NCBI GenBank assembly: GCA_041920415.1 | Contig: JBHGYD010000014.1 | Span: forward strand, 1-64,000 | Direction of reading: 5' to 3' | Length of the DNA stretch: 64,000 nt | Source: JBHGYD01 sp041920415 | GTDB lineage: Bacteria; Bacillota; Bacilli; Bacillales; Anoxybacillaceae | Shown: positions 16,311 through 24,732 of the stretch, in pieces | Layout of the letters: each line of letters starts with the position of its first letter | How positions within the stretch are numbered: the first letter of the stretch is position 1 | Program-made: the position numbers and the translations under genes | Notes under the pieces: generated by a model | Told to the model about the DNA's origin: nothing | The model's database searches: none | What the model saw: only the letters and a program-made list of their open reading frames with translations

Positions 16311-18152
16311 ATGAAAATTGTAAAAGCTTATTTGGCAACGATTGTTTGTCTTGTTGCCGTCGTTTTATTAACTAATATTGAAGCCAAAGCAGCGGAGCCG
16401 TTTATTGAAACGGCGACAGATACGGAAGTTTACAAAAAACAAGGCGGCGCGTTTGTGAAAATCGGGATTTTGCGCGCCGGTGAGCAGTTTAAAGTGTTGT
16501 CTTCAGTAGACGAACAGTATTACGCGGTGCAAATCGGCGAAGAAACAGCTTATATTTTAAAAACAAGCACAAAAGAGGTGGAAACACCTGATCCTTCGCT
16601 TTTTGCTGAAAAAGGAAACAAAGCGTATTTTCAAATGTATACGCTCAAAGAAACAGCGATCTATTCCATTCGGGGAACGGAAAGGAAAGAAATCGCTACG
16701 GTTGGAAAAGATGTAACGTTTTCTATGCTCGAAGATACAGGGGATTTTTATAAAGTGTTAGTGGCTGGGAGAGTTGCGTATATTGACAAATCCGTTGTTC
16801 AATTTATTTTTCCGAAAAACACTCAGACGTTTGAGGTCATGTTAAATGAAGTGCCAGTGTATGATAATAGAACGGGTAAGTTAATAAAAATTGGTTCGTT
16901 GAAGAAGGGGCAAATTTTTTATCGAAAGCGTGATTATGGTAACAGTTGGCACGAAATCGACTTTGGACCATTATCGGGGTACGTTCCAAAAATGGGGACA
17001 AAGCCGACTGATGCGCGTTTCACTCCTGTTTCCTCTCAGCCATTTGCTTACTTAGTGAAAGTCGGAAAAACGGCACTTGTTTATGATCGAACAGCAGGGA
17101 CGCGCGTGCCTGTTGCTGAGATTCAGCCGGGACAAGTGTTTGCGGCGAAAAAACTAGTAGGGAATACGATGTATGAAATTGTTGTGGCCGGAAAAGTCGG
17201 TTATTTGCCGAAAAATGCGGTAAGCGACATGATTAACAGTAACGGTGTCGTAAATCCGAAGCAAACGTATACATATGAGCAAATGCAAAAGGATATTATG
17301 CGTCTGCAAACGTTTTATCCGCAGCTCATTCAAACGCAAGTCATCGGTCATTCCGTTGAAGGAAGAAATATTTATGCGGTGAAGTTAGGAAGAGGTCCGA
17401 GAGAAATTTTTATGAACGCTTCTCACCACGCCCGCGAGCATATCACGACGAATTTGTTAATGGAAATGCTCGATACGTACGCTTTCGCTTATAGTAACCG
17501 TTCCAAAGTAGACAATTATGATGTGGAAAAAATTTTAAACAAAACAACGATTTGGTTTGTGCCAATGGTCAATCCAGATGGTGTGACGCTTGTGCAAAAA
17601 GGATATAAAGCGGTGAAAAACGCTAAGTTGGTTCTTAAAATTAATAAGGGGAGTACGGATTTTTCCGCATGGAAAGCGAATATTCGCGGTGTTGATTTAA
17701 ATCGGCAATATGATGCGGATTGGAAACATATTTGTTGTGACCCAGGGAAGCCAGCGCCGCAAAATTATAGAGGACCGTATCCGTTCAGTGAGCCGGAAAC
17801 GCAAGCGATGCGCGATTTTACTCTCGCTCACCATTTCCAAATCGCTATTTCCTATCATTCTTCAGGGGAAATTATTTATTGGCATTTCCATCAATCGGGA
17901 GAGCGGCAAAAGCGGGATTATCGCCTTGCTTCGATGCTGGCCAAAAGAACGCATTACTCTCTTGTCAAACCGAAAAAAAACCCGAGCGGCGGCGGGTATA
18001 CCGATTGGTTTATTTCTCGATTTAAAAGACCAGCGTTTACACCGGAAGTTTCGAAATATGCGGGAAAACGTCCTGTACCTTTATCATATTTTCCTTCCAT
18101 CTGGGAGAAAAATCAAGGTATTGGCTTAATGATGGCCAATGAGGCAAAATAG
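16311..18152 (+). CDS. M14-family zinc carboxypeptidase with N-terminal SH3-like repeats
   Basis: Predicted 613 residues from ATG 16311 (GGAGAGGG just upstream; the TTG 16299 start is less likely). Signal peptide about 1-27. Residues 28-310 hold four SH3-like units of the VPVYDNRTGKLIKIGSLKKGQ type that also occur in the deacetylases and glucosaminidase of this window. The M14 domain (about 325-610) shows zinc ligands in ASHHAREH (HxxE) and SYHSSG, substrate-binding VDLNRQYD, and the catalytic Glu in FTPEVSKY. M14 enzymes remove C-terminal residues; gamma-D-Glu-type members cut wall peptides. Target inferred, not shown. Confidence 0.85.
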   Translation: MKIVKAYLATIVCLVAVVLLTNIEAKAAEPFIETATDTEVYKKQGGAFVKIGILRAGEQFKVLSSVDEQYYAVQIGEETAYILKTSTKEVETPDPSLFAEKGNKAYFQMYTLKETAIYSIRGTERKEIATVGKDVTFSMLEDTGDFYKVLVAGRVAYIDKSVVQFIFPKNTQTFEVMLNEVPVYDNRTGKLIKIGSLKKGQIFYRKRDYGNSWHEIDFGPLSGYVPKMGTKPTDARFTPVSSQPFAYLVKVGKTALVYDRTAGTRVPVAEIQPGQVFAAKKLVGNTMYEIVVAGKVGYLPKNAVSDMINSNGVVNPKQTYTYEQMQKDIMRLQTFYPQLIQTQVIGHSVEGRNIYAVKLGRGPREIFMNASHHAREHITTNLLMEMLDTYAFAYSNRSKVDNYDVEKILNKTTIWFVPMVNPDGVTLVQKGYKAVKNAKLVLKINKGSTDFSAWKANIRGVDLNRQYDADWKHICCDPGKPAPQNYRGPYPFSEPETQAMRDFTLAHHFQIAISYHSSGEIIYWHFHQSGERQKRDYRLASMLAKRTHYSLVKPKKNPSGGGYTDWFISRFKRPAFTPEVSKYAGKRPVPLSYFPSIWEKNQGIGLMMANEAK

Positions 18153-18164
18153 CCATCGTTCCGA

Positions 18165-18390
18165 AGGCGTTCTACTATCATTAGAACTATCGCTAATCGA
18201 AACTCATCTCCCACTTTCATTGGGCTACCCAATGCCCCTTTCAAAGTGGGAGTCTTCTCGCTCAAAAAAAGTAGCCACCTCTCCACGACCAATGGAATAG
18301 GATGGTTCCTTCTCTTTAGTGGAATTAGGTCAGACGTTTTTTTTTGTGGCATGTAGTTGCAATGACTGGGCGTTGGCCGCACTCGATCTT
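18165..18390 (-). mobile_element. IS200/IS605 relic: tnpB 3' tail and right-end hairpin
   Basis: Read leftward, a fragment DRVRPTPSH...(about 18388 on) recalls the xGDxVRPx end of TnpB, followed by GAGCGAGAAGACTCCCACTT and a long hairpin that ends in AAAGTGGGAGATGAGTTT (18197-18262). The CTCCCACTTT/AAAGTGGGAG arms are perfect. This fits the end of tnpB plus the omega-RNA 3' part and right end. No complete tnpB remains. It lies in the opposite orientation to the relic at 14936, so the pair brackets the C39 and M14 peptidase genes. Confidence 0.5.
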
Positions 18391-18460
18391 TTTTATTCTA
18401 CGCTGTTTTTGACTTTATGAATCGCCATGGTCCGAATTTCTAATTTCGTTTTTAAACGAC

Positions 18461-18538
18461 AATTATAGACACGATTCGACAAAAATAATGTATTTTCGAC
18501 AAAAAATTATAGACAAGTTTCGACAAATGATTTATAAT
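18461..18538 (+). promoter_or_regulatory. Promoter with three Spo0A-box-like sites
   Basis: TTCGACA, the reverse complement of the Spo0A box TGTCGAA, occurs at 18475-18481, 18495-18501 and 18519-18525. A sigma-A promoter TAGACA (18510-18515), 17 bases, TATAAT (18533-18538) overlaps the third box. A 23-base segment is duplicated with two mismatches (18461-18483 and 18505-18527), copying the -35 and one box. Binding by Spo0A is inferred from the motif only. Confidence 0.6.
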
Positions 18539-18544
18539 CATAAA

Positions 18545-18643
18545 TGCGGTAAGATTTTGGTGGGTAAACCATTATCGAGGCTACCAACCGAGTTCATGGT
18601 TACCCACTACTTTTTGCACCGGGTTGATGCCCGGTGTTTTTTT
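18545..18643 (+). ncRNA. Candidate small RNA with its own promoter and terminator
   Basis: About 7 bases after the TATAAT box begins a transcript of about 100 bases with no reading frame. A long stem pairs GTGGGTAAACCAT (18560-18572) with ATGGTTACCCAC (18596-18607), with one bulged A and a 23-base loop that contains CTACCAACC. A textbook terminator follows: CACCGGG/CCCGGTG (18617-18636) and seven T. No gene lies close downstream, so it is more likely a free RNA than a leader. It matches no riboswitch or sRNA family that I recognise. Confidence 0.55.
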
Positions 18644-18663
18644 CGTTTTGGGATTGAATGATG

Positions 18664-18805
18664 ATGTCGAAATATGTCGAAAGATAATAAAAGAAACGAA
18701 GAGGTCATTCCTTTGGGCTTGGTTCACTGTCATGGCCCGAAGATTGTCGAAGATTAATAGAGACAAAGAGTCATTGATTGGCTCTCTGTCTTTTGTTGTG
18801 TTCAA
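18664..18805 (+). repeat. Dispersed repeat, subfamily 1, ending in a terminator
   Basis: GATGTCGAAATATGTCGAAAG (18664-18684) is followed by TTCACTGTCATGGCCCGAAG and ATTGTCGAAGATTAATAG (18723-18761), then AGACAAAGAG / CTCTCTGTCT and TTTTG (about 18763-18797). The head is shared with copies at 2640 and 5879. Confidence 0.6.
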
Positions 18806-19228
18806 ATCCGTGTTGAATGGAATTCATCGCTAAAGCCTCAATTCCTTTTAGGGAATTGGGGCTATTTTATTTTAGGAGGGAAACGTCAACCATGAGCTAG
18901 AATTGCTAGAAAGAGAGGTACCTGCCAAGCGGCCAGCGAAGCGCATCAACATCGTGAGCCAAATATGGAAAAACCGATCGTTCTTTTACCCGATTAATGA
19001 ATGTTTGTTTTTCAAAGTAAAGCTTTTTTATATGTTCACTAACAAGTTTCGGTTGATCCACTGGAATACGTGTCTGTCACTCCTCAAAATTTAGAAAGCA
19101 CTTGTTTTGCATTAAATGCGCGCCCGTCATGATCCAAATGGGGGCAGGAACCGAGGGGATATTCCTCATTTAAATAGTATCGATGTTCATATAATGGAAA
19201 TGTAACGTGAAATGAAGGAGGAGTGGGA
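18806..19228 (+). other. Region without a clear gene; terminator and possible gene remnant
   Basis: GCCTCAATTCC / GGAATTGGGGC (18834-18862) with a T-rich tail is a terminator-like hairpin. After it, a perfect AGGAGGG site (18875-18881) leads to ATG AGC TAG. Another frame then reads ELLEREVPAKRPAKRINIVS and stops being protein-like after about 35 codons, so it could be the start of a frameshifted gene. The family is not recognised. A degraded repeat head (GTGTCTGTCACTCC) lies at 19070-19083. Confidence 0.35.
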
Positions 19229-19918
19229 ATGCGATTTACTTTTCGATATGGAATTGATGCACCTTTTTGGGTGGGGTTTCTCGTTGTGATCGGACTAGGA
19301 TTTTCTTTTGTGAGTCTTAAAGGATTACCTGAGAGTATAGGTGGCCTCATATTTGGTTTGTGCATGTTATTGATGGGGCTGTGGATGTTTTTGTATTCTA
19401 CGGTAATCAAACTTAGACATCGTTACGTCATTTTACATTTTGCTCAAGTGCGTACGGGCGATAAGGTGTTAGATGTAGGAACAGGTCGAGGGCTTCTGGC
19501 CATTGCGGCGGCGCAGATGGGATGTAAGGTGATGGCGATTGATCGATGGTCGCAGTGGGATCTTAGCGGGAATGGTAAAGAAGCTTTTAGGGAAAATGTG
19601 AAAAGAGAAGGAGTAGCTGATATCGAGATCATAGACGGGGATGCGCGTCAATTGCCATTTGCCGATGAAAGTTTTGATGCCGTTGTTTCCAATTTTGTGA
19701 TTCACAATATAAACAGTGCTGCGGATAGAGAACAAGCTGTTCGGGAGATGTGGCGAGTCTTGCGTCCAAATGGAAGACTTGTGATTTCTGATATACAGCG
19801 AGTGCCGGAATATGTGCGGATATTGACACCGCTAGCCGGGCAAATCGAAACAAAGCGAGTTTTTTATACGTTTCCGTTTTCGCGAATCGTGGTAGCTCAT
19901 AAAAGAGATACAGATTGA
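19229..19918 (+). CDS. Membrane-anchored class I SAM-dependent methyltransferase
   Basis: Predicted 229 residues from ATG 19229, 7 bases after AGGAGG (GTG 19223 is too close). Two hydrophobic segments (about 12-30 and 36-58) form a membrane hairpin. The methyltransferase domain follows: motif I VLDVGTGRGLLA (about 79-90), acidic MAIDRWSQWD after strand 2, GDARQLPFADESFDAVVSN (motifs III-IV), and VLRPNGRLVISD. This is the UbiE/Methyltransf_11 type. The substrate is unknown; the membrane anchor hints at a lipid or membrane-bound target. It stands alone on the plus strand before the SLH gene. Confidence 0.8.
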   Translation: MRFTFRYGIDAPFWVGFLVVIGLGFSFVSLKGLPESIGGLIFGLCMLLMGLWMFLYSTVIKLRHRYVILHFAQVRTGDKVLDVGTGRGLLAIAAAQMGCKVMAIDRWSQWDLSGNGKEAFRENVKREGVADIEIIDGDARQLPFADESFDAVVSNFVIHNINSAADREQAVREMWRVLRPNGRLVISDIQRVPEYVRILTPLAGQIETKRVFYTFPFSRIVVAHKRDTD

Positions 19919-20022
19919 TTCAGTATTTTTTATCCCATTCCTTAGACAGATTTCTTGATTTAAACATGTTTCTACCCCAGCCGATATAAAGAGTAGGTAA
20001 TCATGGAGAGGATGGGATTGTT

Positions 20023-21945
20023 TTGAAGCCAATGAACCTTCTTTTGAACATCGTAGTTGTGGCTTTTGTTTTATTCGCTTTTGCTCCTATAACACAAGTG
20101 CAAGCAGAAGGAAAGGGAGTAGTTGGTGTCGTTGTTTCCACACTAAGTGAAAAGTATGCATTTATTGAGCGAAAAGGTGGGACCTATAATGGAAAAAGCA
20201 TTGCCAAAAAGCCATTGGGTTCTTCCATTAAAAATAAACGGATTAAAGCAAAATTGTTGCTAGAGAGTCTTGGGTATAAAGTGGAATATGTCGACGATGC
20301 ACAATTAAAAGACCCTGCTAAGTTAGCAAAATACGATACACTTTTCTTTCCAAATACAGTGATGATGTCAAAAGAACAGCGGCAAGCGGTAAAAGAATAT
20401 ATAAAAAACGGTGGGGGAGCCATTTTTGCCTTTGCGATGGCGCGAAACGATAGTGCCCGCTTCCCGTATAAAACAACCGATTTAGATTTAACACCGATCA
20501 TCTATGATACAGAAACATGGATATGGGAGTGGGATAATCTCAGTGAATTATTTCAATCCGCATTTATTAATGATGTAACGATCGGTGATTATACGGTGAC
20601 AAACATTGGCAATCATCCGATTGTAAAAAAAACACTTCAGCGTCTCGGAACGTCAAAATTCGTCCTAAAAGATATTCGTTACCATCAATATGGTCCCGAG
20701 TGGATTGAGGTGATTCAGCCATATCCAAACAGCTATGTCACCCCAATTTTATCTTATGAAACAATCGGATATTCTAGCGTACCGAAGCATACTCCTGCTA
20801 ACACAGGAGCAGCATATGCCATTGAGTACGGACGCGGAAAAGCGGTTTGGTTTGGGTTCCAACCTTTAAACTATATAAATGTCGATCCTTCTTTATCAAA
20901 CGAGTGGGATATAACGAATCCGCGCGGTGAAAAAGAAGTAACAGGAGAGGCGTGGCAAGGGTTAAAAGGTGGAGAGAATTTGAAAGTACTAATAGACGAA
21001 GCGATTCAATGGACATCACAACCATTGGCCACATCTCATCCGATTGATCGGAGTGTCACCATTTCATTAACCGATGTCAAAGCGTACCCACGAGCGAATG
21101 ATTATGTCGTCTATGGAACGATGACTGCGAATAATGATGGGAATGTGGTATCACGCGGCACAATGAGAGTCGAATTGCTCGATCCTACAGGAAAGGTGAA
21201 AGCATCTTATGAAAAATATGTCGTTGGTCTTGTGCCAAAAGGAAAGAGTTATCCGGAAAGATTTCAATTGAAGTTGCCGAAAAATTTGTTAGCGGGCAAT
21301 TATCGATTAGTGGCGTCTTATCATTCGGGCCGAAAAAATAAAGATGGATTGAAAATCGCTGGAAGTGCAAAAGTCATTTCCATTAAGAACAGCCGAAGTA
21401 AAGCGACAATTGTCGATTTTGTACCGTTTCAAGATGTTCCTAACCATCACTGGGCCAAAAAAGAGATCAATCATTTAGCAAGTTTAGGGATGATTCCGTT
21501 TGCGAAAAAACAAACATTTAATCCAGACGCACCAGTGACACGTTTAGAAGCGGCAACGCTCATTGTCCGTTCGCTTGGATTATCTACACAAAATCGCCCG
21601 AATCCAAACCTTGAAGATGTAAAACCAGGACAAAACGGATATGACATCATTGCCACAGTAGTTGATGAAGGAATTTTTAGCGGTTCCGACGGTCGCTTTA
21701 ATTCGAACGCTTCATTAACACGAGAGCAAATGGCAAAAATTTTAGTTCGGGCGTATCGTCTAACAGGGACCGATCCAGTGAATTTCCAAGATGTTTCCCC
21801 AACTCAATGGTCGTATCCATATATTGCTACACTAAAAGCTAACCAAATTACTCGTGTGAATGGGCTTTTTCATCCAGATCATAAGACGACACGCGCTGAA
21901 TTTGTCGCTTTTGTAGAAAGATGCATGTTGGCGATGGATCGATGA
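20023..21945 (+). CDS. Secreted GATase-like domain protein with three C-terminal SLH domains
   Basis: Predicted 640 residues from TTG 20023 (GGAGAGGATGGG upstream; ATG 20032 is an alternative). Signal peptide about 1-29 (VQAEG). Residues about 32-330 look like a class I glutamine amidotransferase-like fold (KLLLESLGYKVEYVDD...KYDTLFFPN...VKEYIKNGGGAIFAF), similar to ThuA or beta-galactosidase trimerisation domains; no nucleophile Cys is seen at the expected elbow, so it is probably a binding domain. A beta-sandwich (about 340-455) follows. Three SLH units lie at about 467-520, 527-582 and 590-637, each F-DV...W...F-P-...TR type. It should be anchored to pyruvylated wall polymer. Confidence 0.8.
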   Translation: MKPMNLLLNIVVVAFVLFAFAPITQVQAEGKGVVGVVVSTLSEKYAFIERKGGTYNGKSIAKKPLGSSIKNKRIKAKLLLESLGYKVEYVDDAQLKDPAKLAKYDTLFFPNTVMMSKEQRQAVKEYIKNGGGAIFAFAMARNDSARFPYKTTDLDLTPIIYDTETWIWEWDNLSELFQSAFINDVTIGDYTVTNIGNHPIVKKTLQRLGTSKFVLKDIRYHQYGPEWIEVIQPYPNSYVTPILSYETIGYSSVPKHTPANTGAAYAIEYGRGKAVWFGFQPLNYINVDPSLSNEWDITNPRGEKEVTGEAWQGLKGGENLKVLIDEAIQWTSQPLATSHPIDRSVTISLTDVKAYPRANDYVVYGTMTANNDGNVVSRGTMRVELLDPTGKVKASYEKYVVGLVPKGKSYPERFQLKLPKNLLAGNYRLVASYHSGRKNKDGLKIAGSAKVISIKNSRSKATIVDFVPFQDVPNHHWAKKEINHLASLGMIPFAKKQTFNPDAPVTRLEAATLIVRSLGLSTQNRPNPNLEDVKPGQNGYDIIATVVDEGIFSGSDGRFNSNASLTREQMAKILVRAYRLTGTDPVNFQDVSPTQWSYPYIATLKANQITRVNGLFHPDHKTTRAEFVAFVERCMLAMDR

Positions 21946-22113
21946 ACACTTGAATGGGATAAGCGCCTGATTGAGCGTCTTAGTATATATCCCTAGAATA
22001 GAAATGTATGGTGAATCGAGAGTGGATTTAAAATTTTGGTATATGAAACAAAAAATGACGGATATATAAGAGCATTTGAAATCTAAAGGAAATATAACAG
22101 TTTGACGAAAGTA

Positions 22114-22159
22114 AAAGGAGCTGACCAAAACGTTATGAATACGTTACGTCAGCTCCTTT
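22114..22159. terminator. Bidirectional terminator
   Basis: AAAGGAGCTGAC / GTCAGCTCCTTT, 12 perfect pairs, between the rightward SLH gene and the leftward deacetylase gene. Confidence 0.9.
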
Positions 22160-22164
22160 GAAAT

Positions 22165-23394
22165 TTACTCTACTACTCCGATGATTTTCTTAAATTGCTC
22201 TAATGTTGTATCAGGATCAATCCCTAACCGTTTCAATTGATACGGGTCATCTCCGGGACGGACGGTGCCGATTTTTGTGGTAAAGGCCATCGTGAAGCCC
22301 GTTTCTTTTAAAATCTTGATCGTTTCTTGCGTGTAATGACCAAATGGATATGTAAAGTATGTCGTGTTGTCGAGCAATTGGCGGCTTTGAAGCAAGTCAT
22401 CTTGGACAACTTCGCGCGGCTCTTTTACTAAGTTTCCGATGCCGTCTTCACCAAGATTATGCAAGGCGTGCGTATGGCTTGCAAATTCAAAGACATCTTT
22501 CATTTGCGCAATTTCGCTCCAATTTAAAAATTGATAGTCATCTGGATCAAATGGTTTAAGTGGACCACTATTTCGGCTTGTGATTAAAAAGGCTGCAGCG
22601 TGAAACCCATATTTTTTTAATGTTGGGTAAGCATATACATAGTTTGTTTTTAATCCGTCATCAAAGTGAATCATGATACTTTTTGCAGGCAAGTCGATTT
22701 CTTTGTTGACGAATTGTTCGAGTTCGCGCAGCGTAATGGTATGATAGCCGTAATCATGGAGCAGTTTCATCTGCCTCTCAAATTCCTCTTCTTTGACGAC
22801 AGTGCGCATATTACGGTATTTGCGATTCTCTTTGTCTTTCAACAAGTGATGATACACAATAATAGGTACTTCGGTCGCTAGTCCAGCGAGATGTTTTTCA
22901 TGAATATATCCACGTTGACCAGCAATTGATAGGACATACCAATCTCCTTGTTTTTCAAGCACTCCTATGTCCGTTCCTTCATCAATGACACCGATCGGTT
23001 TTTGAAAGGTTTTTTCGCTATAAACAAAAATATTGGTTTTAGGCGCTACTGTTTCTTGTCCTTTTGCGCTGCTTTTCAAACAAGTCGTAGCGGTTTTCAT
23101 TGGTTGAATGTCGCTTGTAGACAGGTAGTAATTTTTCGTGCCGATGTTCACCTTTACCCATTTTGCATTGATTTTTCCGGTTGTACAAAACGCTTTTTCG
23201 TTTTTGAGTAATTTGCCAACCTGCTTCATCCCATTGGTCTCTTGTTTATACAGAATTGCTTCTTTATTTTTTAGAGTAAAAGAGTAAGAAGTTTCGAGTT
23301 TTGTTGGTTTTGCGAAAGTGCGCGCCTCAATGGGTGTAACAGCGACGAAAAATGAGAAACAAACGATGCAAATCATGCAGAATAAACGCCTCAT
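22165..23394 (-). CDS. Secreted polysaccharide deacetylase (PgaB/IcaB type) with SH3-like domains
   Basis: Predicted 409 residues from ATG 23394 (AAAGGAGG upstream; ATG 23442 is 16 codons earlier and spoils the signal peptide). Signal peptide about 1-25. Two SH3-like units (about 35-85 and 105-160) come before a NodB deacetylase domain (about 180-409) with VPIIVYHHLL, the metal-binding FDDG (about 243-246) and ASHTHALH, the H-x4-H form typical of PgaB/IcaB. Such enzymes remove acetyl groups from N-acetylglucosamine polymers outside the cell. A close paralogue lies at 24733, with an SLH gene between. Confidence 0.85.
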   Translation of the reverse strand: MRRLFCMICIVCFSFFVAVTPIEARTFAKPTKLETSYSFTLKNKEAILYKQETNGMKQVGKLLKNEKAFCTTGKINAKWVKVNIGTKNYYLSTSDIQPMKTATTCLKSSAKGQETVAPKTNIFVYSEKTFQKPIGVIDEGTDIGVLEKQGDWYVLSIAGQRGYIHEKHLAGLATEVPIIVYHHLLKDKENRKYRNMRTVVKEEEFERQMKLLHDYGYHTITLRELEQFVNKEIDLPAKSIMIHFDDGLKTNYVYAYPTLKKYGFHAAAFLITSRNSGPLKPFDPDDYQFLNWSEIAQMKDVFEFASHTHALHNLGEDGIGNLVKEPREVVQDDLLQSRQLLDNTTYFTYPFGHYTQETIKILKETGFTMAFTTKIGTVRPGDDPYQLKRLGIDPDTTLEQFKKIIGVVE

Positions 23395-23465
23395 TTTTGC
23401 CTCCTTTACATAGTCCCTACATTTCATAAACATGTTCCTCAAGATGAACCCGCTTTTTCAGCGAT

Positions 23466-23492
23466 AAAGAAGCGTTTCTAACCGCTTCTTTC
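23466..23492 (-). terminator. Terminator of the small SLH gene
   Basis: On the minus strand, AAAGAAGCGG and ACGCTTCTTT form a stem followed by ATC, just after the stop of the gene at 23523. Confidence 0.6.
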
Positions 23493-23522
23493 GATTTTCT
23501 GGGGCAGCAAGCGAAATTCTTA

Positions 23523-24413
23523 TCAACGTAGTTTCGTTTGCGAGTAAACGTGAACATGGACTAAGTCAGTTGGCTCGATATAAACAAGTGTCGGATCGAA
23601 GGAAAGGACGACTCGTTTGGTTTGTTTAGAAGCCAGTCGTAATTCATTCACTTCAAATGTAAACATACCATCAGCAATCACATCATCGTTCATCACGATA
23701 GCTAAATCGGCTTGGCTAATGTCAACAGTGTTCAAAAAGTTATTTTTTACTTCCGCTAATACGGTAAGACCGCCTTGTTCATCCCATTCGTAGTCTACAA
23801 TATTCCATAAAACAGCTCGTTTAAACTCATCGTTTAGTGCTCTAGCCATAAAAGCGGAAAACTGTGCTCTTGTCAATGTAGCATTTGGTCGGTATGTGTC
23901 GTCTGGATATCCTGTTGTAATATGATGACCGACGAGAGAAGTAACGTAATGATACGTCCAATCCGTTGAGAGGATGTCTTTAAAGCTCGAAGGAAATACG
24001 TAGCCGAATTGAAACGCTTCCGCTAAAATTTTTGCCATCTGCCCGCGCGTCAATGTGTCCCATGGTTTAAAGTAACCGTTGCTTCCCGTCATAATTCCTT
24101 CATCGGCAAGGGCTGCAGCGTACTCGTATCCATAGTCTCCTAGTTTCAAATCTTTAAAATGTGGATCTGGACGATTGGCAGTGCGCAATCCTAATGCTTT
24201 GACAAGCATCTCAGCTGCCTGCATTCGTTTCAAAGAATCGTTAGGACGAAATTTGCCGTCTATTCCTTTTATAATTCCACGTTTCACTAAATAATCAATT
24301 TCTTCTTTGGCCCAATAGTTAGTTGGAACATCACGAAATGTCGTTGCAGCAAATGAGTGTGATGCAGGAAATAAGAGAATAAAAGCAAATAGAGATAAAA
24401 AGATTCGTCTCAC
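23523..24413 (-). CDS. Secreted protein with three SLH domains
   Basis: Predicted 296 residues. Signal peptide about 1-22 (SFAATT). Three SLH units: about 24-72 (FRDVPTNYWA...KFRPNDSLKR), 84-135 (FKDLKLGDYGYEY...TLTRGQMAKIL) and 142-195 (FKDILSTDWTYHY...GYPDDTYRPNATLTRAQFSAF). The C-terminal 95 residues are a beta-rich domain (EVKNNFLNTVDISQADLAIV) not recognised, possibly an Ig-like adaptor. There is no enzyme domain. It lies between two deacetylase genes on the same strand. Confidence 0.85.
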   Translation of the reverse strand: MRRIFLSLFAFILLFPASHSFAATTFRDVPTNYWAKEEIDYLVKRGIIKGIDGKFRPNDSLKRMQAAEMLVKALGLRTANRPDPHFKDLKLGDYGYEYAAALADEGIMTGSNGYFKPWDTLTRGQMAKILAEAFQFGYVFPSSFKDILSTDWTYHYVTSLVGHHITTGYPDDTYRPNATLTRAQFSAFMARALNDEFKRAVLWNIVDYEWDEQGGLTVLAEVKNNFLNTVDISQADLAIVMNDDVIADGMFTFEVNELRLASKQTKRVVLSFDPTLVYIEPTDLVHVHVYSQTKLR

Positions 24414-24649
24414 TATTTCACATCCTTATAAAAAGAATACTTTATGATTTTACAATGAAAGGAAGATAATGAAAAGAGTTTCATATAAAGTTTTCATGGG
24501 TAATTTTGTTAAAAAAATCATTTTACAATTGAAACATTCGAGAGCGTTGAACAAGCAAAAAACGTCGATTGTCGATATGCGGAAAGGACAAGTAATCCTG
24601 AAGCGAATAAAGTGTTCGTTTGGCCTTGGACGAGATTTAGGAATAAAAA

Positions 24650-24684
24650 TAGAGAGCCATCCAAACATGGAATGGCTCTTGTTA
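24650..24684. terminator. Bidirectional terminator
   Basis: AGAGCCAT / ATGGCTCT around a 12-base loop, with T-rich sequence on both sides, placed after the stop of the leftward deacetylase gene at 24733. The open frame across this region (24469-24714) is not protein-like. Confidence 0.7.
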
Positions 24685-24732
24685 TGTTGTCGATCGCGAC
24701 TCTGTTATTTTTGATGATGGTTGATAAAAAGA

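Noticed and set aside
18113..18382. 89-codon leftward frame after the M14 gene
   Set aside because: Only its first part looks like a tnpB tail; the rest is the IS right-end hairpin, so it is a relic and not a gene.
24469..24714. 81-codon open frame between two leftward genes
   Set aside because: It contains a bidirectional terminator and has no recognisable protein pattern.
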